From: Helicostylum pulchrum
Lineage: Eukaryota; Mucoromycota; Mucoromycetes; Mucorales; Mucoraceae
Assembly (NCBI GenBank): GCA_025677825.1
Contig: JAIXMO010000008.1
Span: 434,001-498,000 of the forward strand
Length of the DNA: 64,000 nucleotides
Direction of reading: 5' to 3'
Shown: positions 1 through 11,000 of the stretch, piece after piece
How the letters are laid out: each line of letters starts with the position of its first letter
How positions within the stretch are numbered: the first letter of the stretch is position 1
Position numbers and translations under genes: made by a program
The notes under the pieces: generated by a model
Told to the model about the DNA's origin: nothing
Database searches by the model: none
What the model saw: only the letters and a program-made list of their open reading frames with translations

Positions 1-2254
1 AGTTAAAGAAAGAGCATACACGTTCACAATCATTTCATGATTCTGAAGAAGAACAAGAACAAGAGGATACAAAACCAAAAGGAGGTTATTATCATATCGA
101 ACAACCTAATCAAGAAGAGGAAAAAGACGGAGCTCTCGTACAGTTTATTAAAACAGTTAGACCACCAATGAAATCACTCGCTTACACATGTAAACAAACC
201 ATCGTTCATCTCCAAAGCAGATTTACTTGCCAAACAACTGAACAGACTCCTTCTTTTAACTTGTTAAGACAGAACTTAGCAATGGCCATGTCACTCTTTG
301 AAGAATCTCAACAACTTGCATTAACCCGTTTATATCGTCGCAAAATGAAAAATAACGATATGAAAAAGAAGAAATCAAATAATAAGGATACTATCGGACC
401 GCAAGAATTACAATCTCATTTAATGAACCAATTCCCTGCCGAAGATGTGTTTCTAGTTTACTTTTTTGTATTTTGTCTATTGGAATTTGCAAAAGAATTG
501 ATGATTTTAGTTGAATGTGTTCAGACTGTATACCAATACGATGAAGAACAACGAAGTAAAGGTGGGATATGGTCTTGGATCAAAATGTACTTGCTATCAC
601 CATGTAAGTAAACACATAACTAAAATATTTTGTATGCAGACATTTAAATAATTAATATCTTTAAAATATAGTTTGGTGTCTCTGTTGTTGTTTTTTCTCA
701 AAACCCAATTACCAAACCGACCAAGATACCCCTCCTAACGATCCCACAAAACCATCTACACCAATCATCACTAAAAAAAGTTCAATTGATTCTTTTGTCC
801 CCAACAACAACAATACATTCAACACACTCCATACTCCTAAGCCCAAAACCAAACTACGGAAATTCTTTTTAAGTTTATGGGGATTCTTTTCGTGGTTTCG
901 AAGACACACAGTTCGATACGCAGCAAAATCTACCTTGATTGCATTAGCCATTACCTCCATGGCATTTATACCGTCCACACGAGATTATTTCTTGGACTGG
1001 AAAATGGATTGGACATTAATTACTGTTATGGCTGTTATGTCACCTACAGTAGGAGGCACAAACCAAGTAGCTGTTTTACGAATTTTAGCTACAATGTTAG
1101 GATCTATCGTCGCTGTATTATTTTATTTGTTTTTACCTCATCGAGGTCCGTTGCTTTTGTTTATGTCGTGGGCGTTTTCTGTACCTTGCTTTTGGATGAT
1201 CTTAAACCATAAGCATGGTAGGTTTGGTATGTTCTCTCTGTTATCGTATAACTTGATTGTACCGTTTATGTACAACCATATTAATGAGGATGTTTCAATC
1301 GATGTAATCGAGCTAGCATTGATGCGATGTGGTACTGTATCTGCCGGTGTTCTCATCGGACTCATCGTTACTGCTTATATCTGGCCATTCGAAGCACGAA
1401 AAGAGATGCGAAAAGGATTATCCGATCTACTTATTCGATTATCATGGCTTTACAAGCAGCTGGTATCCGAATACTCTGAAGATAACACTGTGTCAAACCT
1501 TACTGTTGTGCCAGAAAATAATTATACTCATATGATAAAACAAGTCATTTCCGGTTCAAAAAGCGTAGAAGCTATCAATCGAACCGTTACTTCTCGCGAA
1601 GAACTAGAAGCATTAGCAAAGAGAAACGAAATTCGATCCATTCAATTCCAACATGTAGAACTTGAACTTCAAGTGAGTCTAGTAGAATTGCAAGGACTTT
1701 TAGCTTATGCTCCTGACGAACCACGACTAAAGGGACCTTTCCCAGTAAAGACCTACGAATCTATGTTAACATCATGTCAAAACATTCTAGATAAATTCTT
1801 GTCAATTCGTATCGTTATTTTAAAAGATGTTTGGGCAACTCAAGTAAGAAGAGATCTGATGTTACCCGCCAGTTTAGAATTAATGGAGATGGCTGGAAAT
1901 GTACTGCTTTATTTTTACTTGCTAGCCTCTGCTTTACAGTTAAAAACGCCTTTACCACCTTATTTACCACCTGCTGAAAAAACGCGAGAATTGTTGATGA
2001 TGAAACTGCAACAGTTACCTAAAATTACTGCCGATTTGAAAAAGAATAACGAAGATGCAGGAGATGCGGTCAAAGACGAATGTTATATGGTATACTATGC
2101 TTATGTAGTGATGATGGAAAGTATTATTATAGAATTAGATAAATTAAGTCAAGAGATGAAAAAACTGTTTGGGTCTTTGGTACCTGATGATCAATGGGCA
2201 AGGTGCTTCGGATTAGACTTGGAAAGCAATTCTTTACAAAAGAGACGCATTTAA
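1..2254 (+). CDS. FUSC/ArAE-type multi-spanning membrane protein, 3' part
   Basis: The reading frame is open from base 3, so the gene begins upstream of the window. Exon 1 runs to 603 and exon 2 from 672 to the TAA at 2252-2254; a GTAAGT donor and TATAG acceptor join them in phase. The first stretch is acidic and hydrophilic. Exon 2 then has clustered hydrophobic segments (about 920-1380) with the motif MSPTVGGTNQ, followed by a long helical cytosolic tail (EARKEMRKGLSDLL onward). This layout matches fungal members of the fusaric-acid-resistance / aromatic acid exporter group (FUSC, ArAE_2, DUF2421), usually placed in the plasma membrane or ER. Substrate is unknown. Family assignment rests on architecture and motif feel, not on a search. 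Confidence 0.75.
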
Positions 2255-2293
2255 TAAAATTAGATTTTTTTAAAACAATTTTTACTATAAAAT

Positions 2294-3061
2294 TTATTCG
2301 GACAGAGTGACAAGATATTTCTTAATGTTAGGACGTTCTACAAAAGACTGAACAAACTTTTCAAGGTTAGGGTAATCAGCTAAGCCGTTTAAAGCCATAT
2401 CATCATCCAAAAGATGGTAAATCAAGAAATCGGAATAAGAAATCTAAAAAAAGAGAGACGCATTTAATTACAAGTTTTAACATTTATGTTAATACCTTTT
2501 CGCCAAGAATATAATGTCCTTCTTGAACAGAATAATATCTTTCAAAAATAGTTAAGAATTTGGGAGTTCCAACTTTTGCATGTTCTAACTTATTTTTCTA
2601 CAGAATCAAATTCATTAATAAGCTCACGTGGTATTGCGCAAACTTACGTCAAATAAAGTCCCACTTCATGCTTTCAAACCAATCCTCTGTGATATCAGCA
2701 ATACAATCCAAAAGTTAGTTCTTTTCATCATTCGTACCATTATACTTGCTACCCAATTTGACAGAAATATAACGCATGATAGGAATAGTTCTACCAAACT
2801 TCTTACCACAGACTTCGATATAAGGAAGCGTACCTGAATACAATCCTTCCTCAATAAATTGAACCTTTCTATTACCCCAGATTTCATCCAACCCTAGTCG
2901 AACATATTCATGTTCTATTGCGGCATCCTCAAGCAACAACTTGATATTTTCCCCGAGAGCAAGAGTAACTATTTCGCAAGTGTTTAAAATAATTGACTCA
3001 GAAAGTATAAAGGCTTACCTTTGTTTTTAACAAGGAAATAATAAAGTGTGATTTTCTCCAT
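2294..3061 (-). pseudogene. Glutathione S-transferase pseudogene
   Basis: The first exon (3061-3019, MEKITLYYFLVKNK), its intron, the thioredoxin-like N-domain and the last exon (ending VERPNIKKYLVTLSE) are all recognisable as a sigma-type GST. The middle is broken. A TAA interrupts the frame between DEKN and LLDCIADITEDW, where a Tyr codon is expected. A TGA follows WDFI, where Trp is expected. The frame then shifts near RKFAQ into AIPRELINEFDSVEK and shifts again before NKLEHAKVG. The final intron (donor after GEK, acceptor TTTTTTTAG before ISYSDFL) is intact. Several independent lesions make a functional product or a sequencing slip unlikely. Ends well preserved implies recent decay. Confidence 0.8.
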
Positions 3062-4846
3062 TGTTTAATTTGTATAATAAAAAAAGGTAATTATTAAGAA
3101 TATTTTTTTTGTTTGTTTGTTTATCAGGTTTTATTGAGCAGATACACTTTTTTAACGTAAAAATAGCACGGCATAGACAAGTCAAGAGACTGCGAGGTCT
3201 CTATTAGTGGACCATTTGTGAAAACACTTGGGGTATGAGGCGGATTTTAAATCAAGTCGAAAATAAATAGATCTTTCAACATTACGAGAGTACCAATAAC
3301 GTACAATGATACGCAATTCGTTATAAGACCAATGTAACGGATAAGACAACAGGAAAACAGTAATAAATAAATTTATTTATAAACATTTGTCTGACCGGAA
3401 CTAGAACATCAAGCCTTGTGCTTGGCAAGCCCAACTACTAACGGTTAAAAGTAAAATCTATCAATGTTTATTTTACCGAAACTGTATATATCTTAAAATT
3501 CAGAAAATTGCCGAACCTTCTTTTAAAACAGAGCTACAGAAATATTATATTGGGAATATCCCCAAAAAGCATATTAGTAGATGTGTTAACTTGTGCGTGG
3601 GGAAAACGTCAAGCGGGGGTTGTGATACGTGCGCACACAGTTTTATGATGTCTTCCACCCGTCCGTACCCCCAAAAAAACTAAAGAGACTTTGACAAGTT
3701 GATATTCCCAATAGAATGACACATTAAATCGAGCATTCTAGTTTTTAATATCCAAAGAGGCTCTTAATATCGCCGTCCATAGTTCTCAATTAGACGCTCG
3801 TTTTTCAAAGCGCTTTAACTTAAGACGCATCTCTGTATTACATGTAGGTCGTACTGCTTCGTTAAAACCGCATCTTTATTTATTAAAACTGCTTATATAT
3901 TGTGCTTAAGTAACTGAAACAATCATCGCACTACTATTTAATTTTTCCTACAATTGCAAGATTCTCAAGCATACGGACAAAATATCAACTTTATAATGGA
4001 CGAGTGGACCCCAGTCCACTATTGATTACATTTATTTAGGACTTCAAACATAAATTCGCGGAAAACTCTATATAACGTATCAATCCAAAGCTCCTCGATT
4101 TTGCACTGTTACACGTATCCATAAATATCTTGAAATCGAGATTGTGGCGAAGCAGTAATTCAAATGACAACTACAACAAAAAATCACAAAAACTTTGGAT
4201 GAAATCGAAACCTACGAATCACAACAATCGACATGAGTCTTTAAGAACAAGATAAGATATTAAACGAACCACAAAAGAAAATATATCCGTAAACTACAGA
4301 ATATAATATAAAAAAAAAAGACAATTAAATGAAGATATATTGGATATAAACTCTAATACGACATCCTACTTCCATAAAACCTCTAAACATCACAGGTATA
4401 ATCGTAAATCAATCGTATGTAAAGTGCTTCGTTATGAAAGTCATGGGGTTTTTTCTTTTTTTTTATAAATTTCATTATTATTTAAGCTTTTGTCTAAAAG
4501 GTTTAAAACAATTAAAGGTCTCAGTTACGAAATATAACCATAGTATGAATCCTAAAATATAAGCAAATATATAGATGATTCCTAACGCAGTTTTGAGGCT
4601 TCCTATTGAGTCGGTTTTATATAAAAACTAGTATCCTGACTATTTGAGTAACATTAATATTTCTGCTCAACTTTATAAACGGTTAATTGCAATTTTATGT
4701 TGACTTTTATGGTAAGCTTGCCCACGATTTAACTCATTTCAATTCACATTCCGTATTACTTGCTATTTCGAAATTGGGCAGCTGTTTTTCTGTATAATTT
4801 TTATTAAAATGTAATTGGTATGTATAATATATCGATAAACTAATAG
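3062..4846. other. Gene-free stretch, 1.8 kb
   Basis: No open frame with coding character was seen on either strand. It contains the short inverted-repeat unit described separately and several poly-T runs. Confidence 0.5.
3549..3712. repeat. Short inverted-repeat unit, MITE-like
   Basis: ATTGGGAATATC at 3549-3560 is matched perfectly by its reverse complement GATATTCCCAAT at 3701-3712, and the pairing continues outward with one mismatch (ATTAT against ATTCT). The 140-base interior is non-coding and unusually GC-rich for the area. This resembles a miniature inverted-repeat element; no clear target duplication was seen. Confidence 0.4.
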
Positions 4847-5537
4847 TTAAACTTGTAAATCGTGCCCTTGTCTTTTTTGGAGTATCGCGAACTTCCACAT
4901 TGCAATTGTATCCAAAACACCATTGTAACTACATTTAATAGATATTCCCCAAATACTGAAAGTAAAAAATAAAGCGGCAAAGTAGGTAATTGCTAACAAT
5001 TTCTCGGTAAGATTTTCTATTAAACTAGACTTGTAGAAGCAATAATGGAAGTAACAGATAGATCGAGCGATAATGTCGGTGCTGAATTTCAAACTGAAGA
5101 TGTTGGCGTCATTCATAAAAAGTGTCCAAATCAGTGATTTTTCGTTGCCATTTCTAGCCATAGGATAAGTACTATAAGGCGTCTTAAAAAAACGTAAAAG
5201 TACAAAGGGAATGATTGTCATCAATGAGTATGCTACGATAAGACAATATATAACGGGATATATATAGTTGGTAGAGAATTGGGGTACTACTTGTTGACCG
5301 AATTTTTCTGCGTTGGTATATAAAAAAAAACAAATATGATACCAAAAACAAACCAATTTTACTAACAATAGAAGAAAATCATGTCTTCTTTTCTTCTTCT
5401 TATCGCAATTACTCTCTACAGTAATGGGGTTTTCGTTTTTCTAACTCGCTAGAATGGTGAGGAAAAAATAATGGAAGTCTTTGTCTTGTATATAAACTAA
5501 CCTCTTCTGAAATTGTTATCACTTTTTCTTTATTCAT
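4847..5537 (-). CDS. Small unknown multi-spanning membrane protein
   Basis: Two exons: 5537-5502 (ATG start, MNKEKVITISEE) and 5440-4847, joined by a GTTAGT donor and TTAG acceptor in phase 0, giving 209 residues. The second exon opens with a charged patch (CDKKKKRRHD), followed by about four hydrophobic segments (LLLLVKLVCFWYHICFF; YPVIYCLIVAYSLMTIIPFVLL; a weaker one near SICYFHYCFY; LLAITYFAALFFTFSIWGI). The pattern suggests a multi-pass membrane protein with a cytosolic N-terminus. No family recognised. The open frame alone lacks an ATG, so the small first exon matters for the model. The TAA stop is at 4847-4849. Confidence 0.5.
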
Positions 5538-6068
5538 TTTATTACAAAAACAAAAAATGGGATAAAAGAAAAAGAAAATCATACTCGTGAATTACAATAG
5601 CTTCGTGTTATTCAATATCTGCTCAGCACTTATTGTATTTTGGTATCACCATAATATTATATGTCTTGTTTGTTGTTTTATTTTGATTTATACGAGCAGA
5701 ATCTATAATGTAGTCAATCGTAGCCAGGTGGTTCGTTTTTTTTAAATGTAAGTACAGTATATAAACCGACTAATAGTAAAGATAAATGTAAACTAGGTAT
5801 TATGTTTTAACTTATATTGCGATATATAAATTCGGGTTTCTTAGGGACCACCGAGTTAATTCTTAGGGACTACCGGGATGTACATAGGGTAGCTCAGGAT
5901 CGGGTACCCGGTGGTCCCTAAGAATTAACTCGGTGGTCCCTAAGAAAAACGATATAAATTTACCAACCATATACGAAGTAAGTTATTTAGCTTTAATTTT
6001 TATTATTTAATAAGCTTATGTCTAAAAGGTTCAATTGAGAGTGTATATAAATTATAAATAAGGATACT
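5538..6068. other. Intergenic region around the palindrome
   Basis: Between the divergently placed start of the membrane protein and the stop of the old yellow enzyme. Apart from the palindrome no gene or motif was seen. Confidence 0.5.
5837..5947. repeat. Long palindrome of four 14-base modules
   Basis: Left arm 5837-5877 and right arm 5907-5947 are 41 bases each and reverse complements with one mismatch. Each arm carries two copies of CTTAGGGACCACCG separated by AGTTAATT, so the unit appears four times. The 29-base loop contains the smaller palindrome CGGGTACCCG (5901-5910). Flanks GATATATAAATT (5821) and GATATAAATT (5951) look like an imperfect direct repeat. Non-coding. Confidence 0.75.
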
Positions 6069-7166
6069 TTAATTCTTGGTATCATATAAAGGATAATCTG
6101 TGTATCCAACAGAGTCATTGGTATAGAAGGTATTTCTATTGTACTTGTTAAGTTCCCAACCATTACAAAGACGTTCAGGAAGATCAGGGTTAGCAATGAA
6201 AGCACGACCAAAGGCAATCAAATTACCGGTCTTTTCCGCAATAGAAATAGCTTCTTGAGTAGCATTAGAGAAACCACTAGCAGTAATAAAAGGACCTTTC
6301 CATATTTGACGATAAGGAGCAAGAGTGTCAGCAGTATTCACGCTTTCACCCACATAATCACCACGAGCCTCAACAAAATGAAGATATGCTAATTGAGGAT
6401 AGTTCTTTTGAAATTCAGAGGTTAAATAACTCCATGTTTCAACAACAGTATCATCTTGCATATCGTGGACAGTTTCGCCGGGAGAGAAACGAATAGCAGT
6501 TCTTTCAGCACCAATAGCTTCGACAACAGCATCGATAATCTCGCGAGCAAAACGAGTACGATTTTCGATAGATCCACCGTAGATATCGGTACGTTTGTTA
6601 CTACTAGTGTTGATAAATTGATCAACGAGGTGGCCGTTAGCGCCGTGGATTTCAATACCGTCAAAACCAGCCTCAATAGCATTCTTGGAAGCGCGAGCAT
6701 ATTGCTTTACGATATCCTTGATCTCTTCAATTTCAAGTGCACGAGGAATTTCATGTTCGTCACTAACCCAGCTTGGAGCAGTGATAGCAATTGCAGAAGC
6801 GGAGACGATTTGTTCGTTGTTAGGGTTTAGACTTTTGGAACCGACACGACCAATGTGCCAGAGTTGTAAGAAGATAGTACCTTTCTTTTCGTGAACGGCA
6901 GAAGTAACCTTCTTCCAAGCTTCGATTTGTTCTTGAGTGTAGATACCGGGTATATGAGGGATACCGCCAGCAAGACGATCAATAAAGGTAGCTTCGGTAA
7001 TCAAAAGGCCACCCTCTGAAGCTCTTTGCTTGTAGTATTCTACATGCAAATCGGTAGGAACGGCTTCGGTTGTAGCTCTGAAACGGGTCAAAGGAGCAAG
7101 AACGACGCGGTGTTGAAGTGAGTTCTTACCAACTTTGATAGGGGAGAAAATAGCGCGAGTGCTCAT
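6069..7166 (-). CDS. Old yellow enzyme family NAD(P)H flavin oxidoreductase
   Basis: Single exon, 365 residues, the usual length of OYE / 12-oxophytodienoate-reductase-type enzymes, which use FMN and NAD(P)H to reduce activated C=C bonds of enones. Seen in order: N-terminal LAPLTRFRA, LQLWHIGRVG (about 100-109), the substrate motif HGANGHL (174-180), SIENRTRFA, IRFSPGE and the FMN-phosphate region FGRAFIANPDLPERL near the C-terminus. H174 and N177 match the conserved His/Asn pair of yeast OYE1 (H191, N194). The position of the proton-donating Tyr (OYE1 Y196) is His179 here. The domain is otherwise complete. A physiological substrate cannot be told from sequence. Confidence 0.92.
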   Translation of the reverse strand: MSTRAIFSPIKVGKNSLQHRVVLAPLTRFRATTEAVPTDLHVEYYKQRASEGGLLITEATFIDRLAGGIPHIPGIYTQEQIEAWKKVTSAVHEKKGTIFLQLWHIGRVGSKSLNPNNEQIVSASAIAITAPSWVSDEHEIPRALEIEEIKDIVKQYARASKNAIEAGFDGIEIHGANGHLVDQFINTSSNKRTDIYGGSIENRTRFAREIIDAVVEAIGAERTAIRFSPGETVHDMQDDTVVETWSYLTSEFQKNYPQLAYLHFVEARGDYVGESVNTADTLAPYRQIWKGPFITASGFSNATQEAISIAEKTGNLIAFGRAFIANPDLPERLCNGWELNKYNRNTFYTNDSVGYTDYPLYDTKN

Positions 7167-7850
7167 GTTTTAAGAAAGAAAATTATAATTTGATTGAATG
7201 ATAATAATTAAAAAAAAAAAAGAGATGGCGTCTTTTATGTATTTTAGAATTGCCATTTTGCTGAATAATTCACAGTTATGGAGAAAGGCTGAATAATACA
7301 AAAGAAGCTCACGCGGAAGTACGAAATAACTAAAATAGGAAAATCCTTGGGTATATGGGGTTTTATTAAATCTCATTTTAAGGGGCAAAAAGAATATCGT
7401 ATCTATAAAAGTCAAGTAAAACTTTATAGAAAGATGATTACCCTAACCGGGAATAAAATAGTCAGCTTAAAGACAGATCCCTCATATAGAAGGAAAAAGC
7501 ACTGGATAGAGAAGTAAAATGATTTACAGCTACAAATGCTCTGCATCAAATCTTTTCCTCTATTAAATTTTTGTTGGTTTACTACCCGTTAAAAAAAGTC
7601 ATTTGGTAAGATAAATAAATGAATGCTTGTGAATGAAAACGTTTTAATTATTCAGCATGCTATCAATTTCTAAATATTTATTTAAGGGAACACAAACAAA
7701 ATGATTTATAATAATAAGTTGAATAAGCTTAAGAACTATTTTGGGAACGACAATCCGTAATTGATCATTTGTAGAATAGCATTTTTATTAGTAAGGTAAT
7801 TCGAAAAAACGAATATTTTGGCTCTCTTTAGTAGTTTTGTGAAATTGGAT

Positions 7851-7885
7851 CCTAGGTCCCCCCTTAATAGAGCCGCTACGTACTG
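7851..7885 (-). repeat. Transposon-end-like sequence (copy 1)
   Basis: Read on the minus strand it begins CAGTACGTAGCGGCTCTATT and continues AAGGGGGGACC. The core GCGGCTCTATT plus AAGG recurs at 36.03 kb and, with one change, at 60.69 kb. CAGT starts followed by GC-rich sequence are common at the ends of DNA transposons. Confidence 0.4.
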
Positions 7886-7930
7886 TAACAAGGAATTTAT
7901 ATTGTAATTATTGTTTTATTTTACCACCAT

Positions 7931-7958
7931 TTATGCCTTTTTTTAAAAAAAGGCATAA
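7931..7958. repeat. Perfect 28-base palindrome
   Basis: TTATGCC, seven T, seven A, GGCATAA: each half is the exact reverse complement of the other with no loop. It lies just beyond the 3' end of the 5-phosphatase gene, where it could mark transcript ends of that gene, but that role is a guess. Confidence 0.7.
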
Positions 7959-8014
7959 TAGTGAGAAACGATTTATATAGGTAGTAAAGTAAGGGTTATT
8001 TGACATTTAAAAAA

Positions 8015-11000
8015 TTATATAGTACCAAGTAATTTAATTACAGTATCGTTTACATCCCAATCAGACTTTTCCAGCAAGTCAAAAGCCTCGTTTAAAGTAC
8101 ACCTCTCATAATCGGCGACATATCTAGCCTTTTTGTCTTTTGTAAAACGATCAATATGAGTACGCCATTCTTCTTCAATTTTAACCATCAGCTGATCACG
8201 TTTCTTTTGGTCCGTTATCTTTGTTTGGAAGTTAAAACCGGAGGCAATAGGACGATGATCAGAGCAACGAGCCTCAAAACGACGGTAAAAGAGACTCTCG
8301 ATATGTCTACCCTTGTACAATACACGATCACACCAAGCAGGAATACGCTTCTTCTCAGAGCGATCATAAAAATCAGTACCGGGATCATACTTATAAGTAG
8401 GATCAAACTTAATGGGAGCTTCTTCAAAGTGTAATAACTTGAATAAAGGATTATTGATATTTTGACGCAAGAGTTGATCCTGTGATTGTAGTTTCTCCCA
8501 AGCAGCTAATTTATCAGGGTTTTTTAATAAGGTCAAGACATCATTATGATTCATTTTGATACGATAATTTAAATCACCACTAAGGAAGCAAAATTCGTGA
8601 TCTAAAATCATCGATCCATCTCCACCGTGACTAAAGACATCGGCATAATCGTGAGGAGGGAAATTGGCACTTTGAAGGATACCTTCTGCATCCGCGTTTC
8701 GTTGTTGTACATGTGATTGGCCAGCAGCTAAATGGCAATTGACAAAACACAGTGAAGAGTGGTTATATACAAATCTAATAGCAATACCACCCTTGTTACC
8801 GTGAATACTTTTGTTCATTACTTTGAGTCCCGTTTTTACAGATGTTGAGTCTACATTGAATACTCGGTTCATTTCACTGGTACGGACAAATATACAACTG
8901 AATAATCCAACAAGTTGATCTGTTTTAATAACTGTGTATGTATTATATCCATAATTCTCTCCGATTATACGAATCAAATAATCGTGCCATAATTTATATC
9001 TTCGGGTTAGCACTTCTTCTGTTTCTGTTGGATCTCCTTTCTTTCTCGAAAATAAAGAACCTATTTTTTTTTTTGAGTTGCAGGCTCTTATATATATATA
9101 TATATGTGTGTATAAGCTACTTACGAGCAGTTTGCTTTTTAGATTCTAAATCAATAATTTCTTGAATACCGACTACAATAATATCTGGATCTTCCATTGA
9201 GCCCAACCACTCTCGAACCGCTTTATCATCATCACCTACAATCTTTTCAGGTTTATTAGCATCAATATTCCAAGAACAAATCATAACACGCGCGTCATCA
9301 TAAGTACAATATTCGTTAGCCCTTTGATGTAAATGATCCTCTACAGTAAAAAAAAAAAAACAATTTATATGCATTCTTTTTTTTTTAAATTTTTTTTTCT
9401 TACCTTTCCAATGCTCTGTTAATAAACCGTCCCATACACCTATATGGCCATTCGAATCGCTACTGACCACCTGTAATCTACCCTTAATTTCATCCAACAA
9501 TAAACTTGATTCATCCACCACTAATTGAGTTACAGCGCCCGTATGTGCTTTCCACATTTTTAAAATGGCCCATTTCTCAGGTCTAGTATCATAAACGTAA
9601 ATCATGCCAGTGTTATAACCAGCCCAAACGTGATATTCACCAACACAAGCCATGGTACAAATACCATACATTGATACAGTAATTACTTGTACTCTTTCCA
9701 TTGTCTTTGTATCCCAGATACTAATCTTACCATCATCATGTGAAGCAAATATACGATAAGGGTGATAAGGAATTGTCATCAACTTTGTAATATTACCCAT
9801 ATCATTAGGAATTCGAACAGGTGGTTGTGATTTTGTATCGTTAGAACCAACTTGAGAACCAGCTACCGGTATAGCGTGAGCAGCTAAAGTACGGCCCGAA
9901 GACATCCATAACTTTGAACCATATATGGTAGCAGCCACGGCATGAGAAGTAACATGATATCTTCTTGGCATCGAAGTTAATAGAGGATTTTGTTGTTGAT
10001 AATCAGCAGAGACAACATCCCATACATTTAATATACCACTATCATCAATGGACCATACTTCCGAGTTACCATAACGTAATAAAAAGGTAATGGGAGCCAT
10101 ATGTACATCACTTCGTTTACTTAATACTTTATATGACCCAGCTCTAATATCGACAACAGCCAACATAGTATCTTGTCTTGCAACCCAAACATATCTACCT
10201 TCATCAAATGGAATACGACATGGAGCAATAAGAATAGCTCTAATACGATCACTGCTACCACTATCATTATTTTGGTTGTTTGTATTACTATTGGCATCCA
10301 TCATTATAGTGTTAATGATGGAACCCGTGTCAACATCCCAAGTCCTTAATAAATTTGAACCAGTCATAATCAAATTTTTGCACGCAGCAAGTGAATAAAT
10401 TGAGCCTTTATGTCCGGTAGGAAAAGGTTTTTGGTCTAAAAGTACATGTGGGGCGTTTCTTGTTGCTTTTGAAAAATCGGGGTAAATGGAACTGGTCATT
10501 AATAACTCACTTCTAGACATTGCACGCTTTGATGAAACAGTGTTGGCTCGTTTCATGTTACGATTGCCGTCTTCTTCAAAGTCACTGGTGTCGGTATAGA
10601 CTGAAGCTGGTGAAGTCATGCCGTGAGGTTTGTTATAACTTGCAGACAACATGCGTGTATGAGAATGAGTATGTGAGCCAGAAGCAATAGTATGTGCTCG
10701 AGCTAAAGTTGATTGAGATGGTCTAGGTGGTAATTGAGGCATGATTGGTCTCGGTGGTAAAGTAGGTGGAGAAACAATGATTGTGTCAACAACGGTTGTA
10801 GGTTGTGGGTTAAAGTCTGGTTTACTTTCAGGTTTGGTCATGGGTATACTACTATTAGCTGAACGATGGTATTTTTTACTTGGAGGTGGTGGTGGGGGAG
10901 GTTTCTTTGGAGAAGAAACATTTTTTTCTGCATCATGGCTACGAACACCTGGTGCTCCAATAAAACGTGATTCTTCTAATTTTGTATATTGTAAATGTGC

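Larger units (their letters stand above)
7167..8014. other. Intergenic region, 0.85 kb
   Basis: Holds the promoter side of the old yellow enzyme and the 3' side of the 5-phosphatase, plus two repeat features listed separately. No gene seen. Confidence 0.5.

Noticed and set aside
709..978. Minus-strand frame opposite the FUSC gene
   Set aside because: Shadow of the plus-strand coding exon, which is confirmed by splice phase and membrane motifs.
5837..5947. TTAGGG in the palindrome as a telomere-repeat island
   Set aside because: TTAGGG occurs only inside a longer 14-base module and never in tandem, so it is not telomeric.
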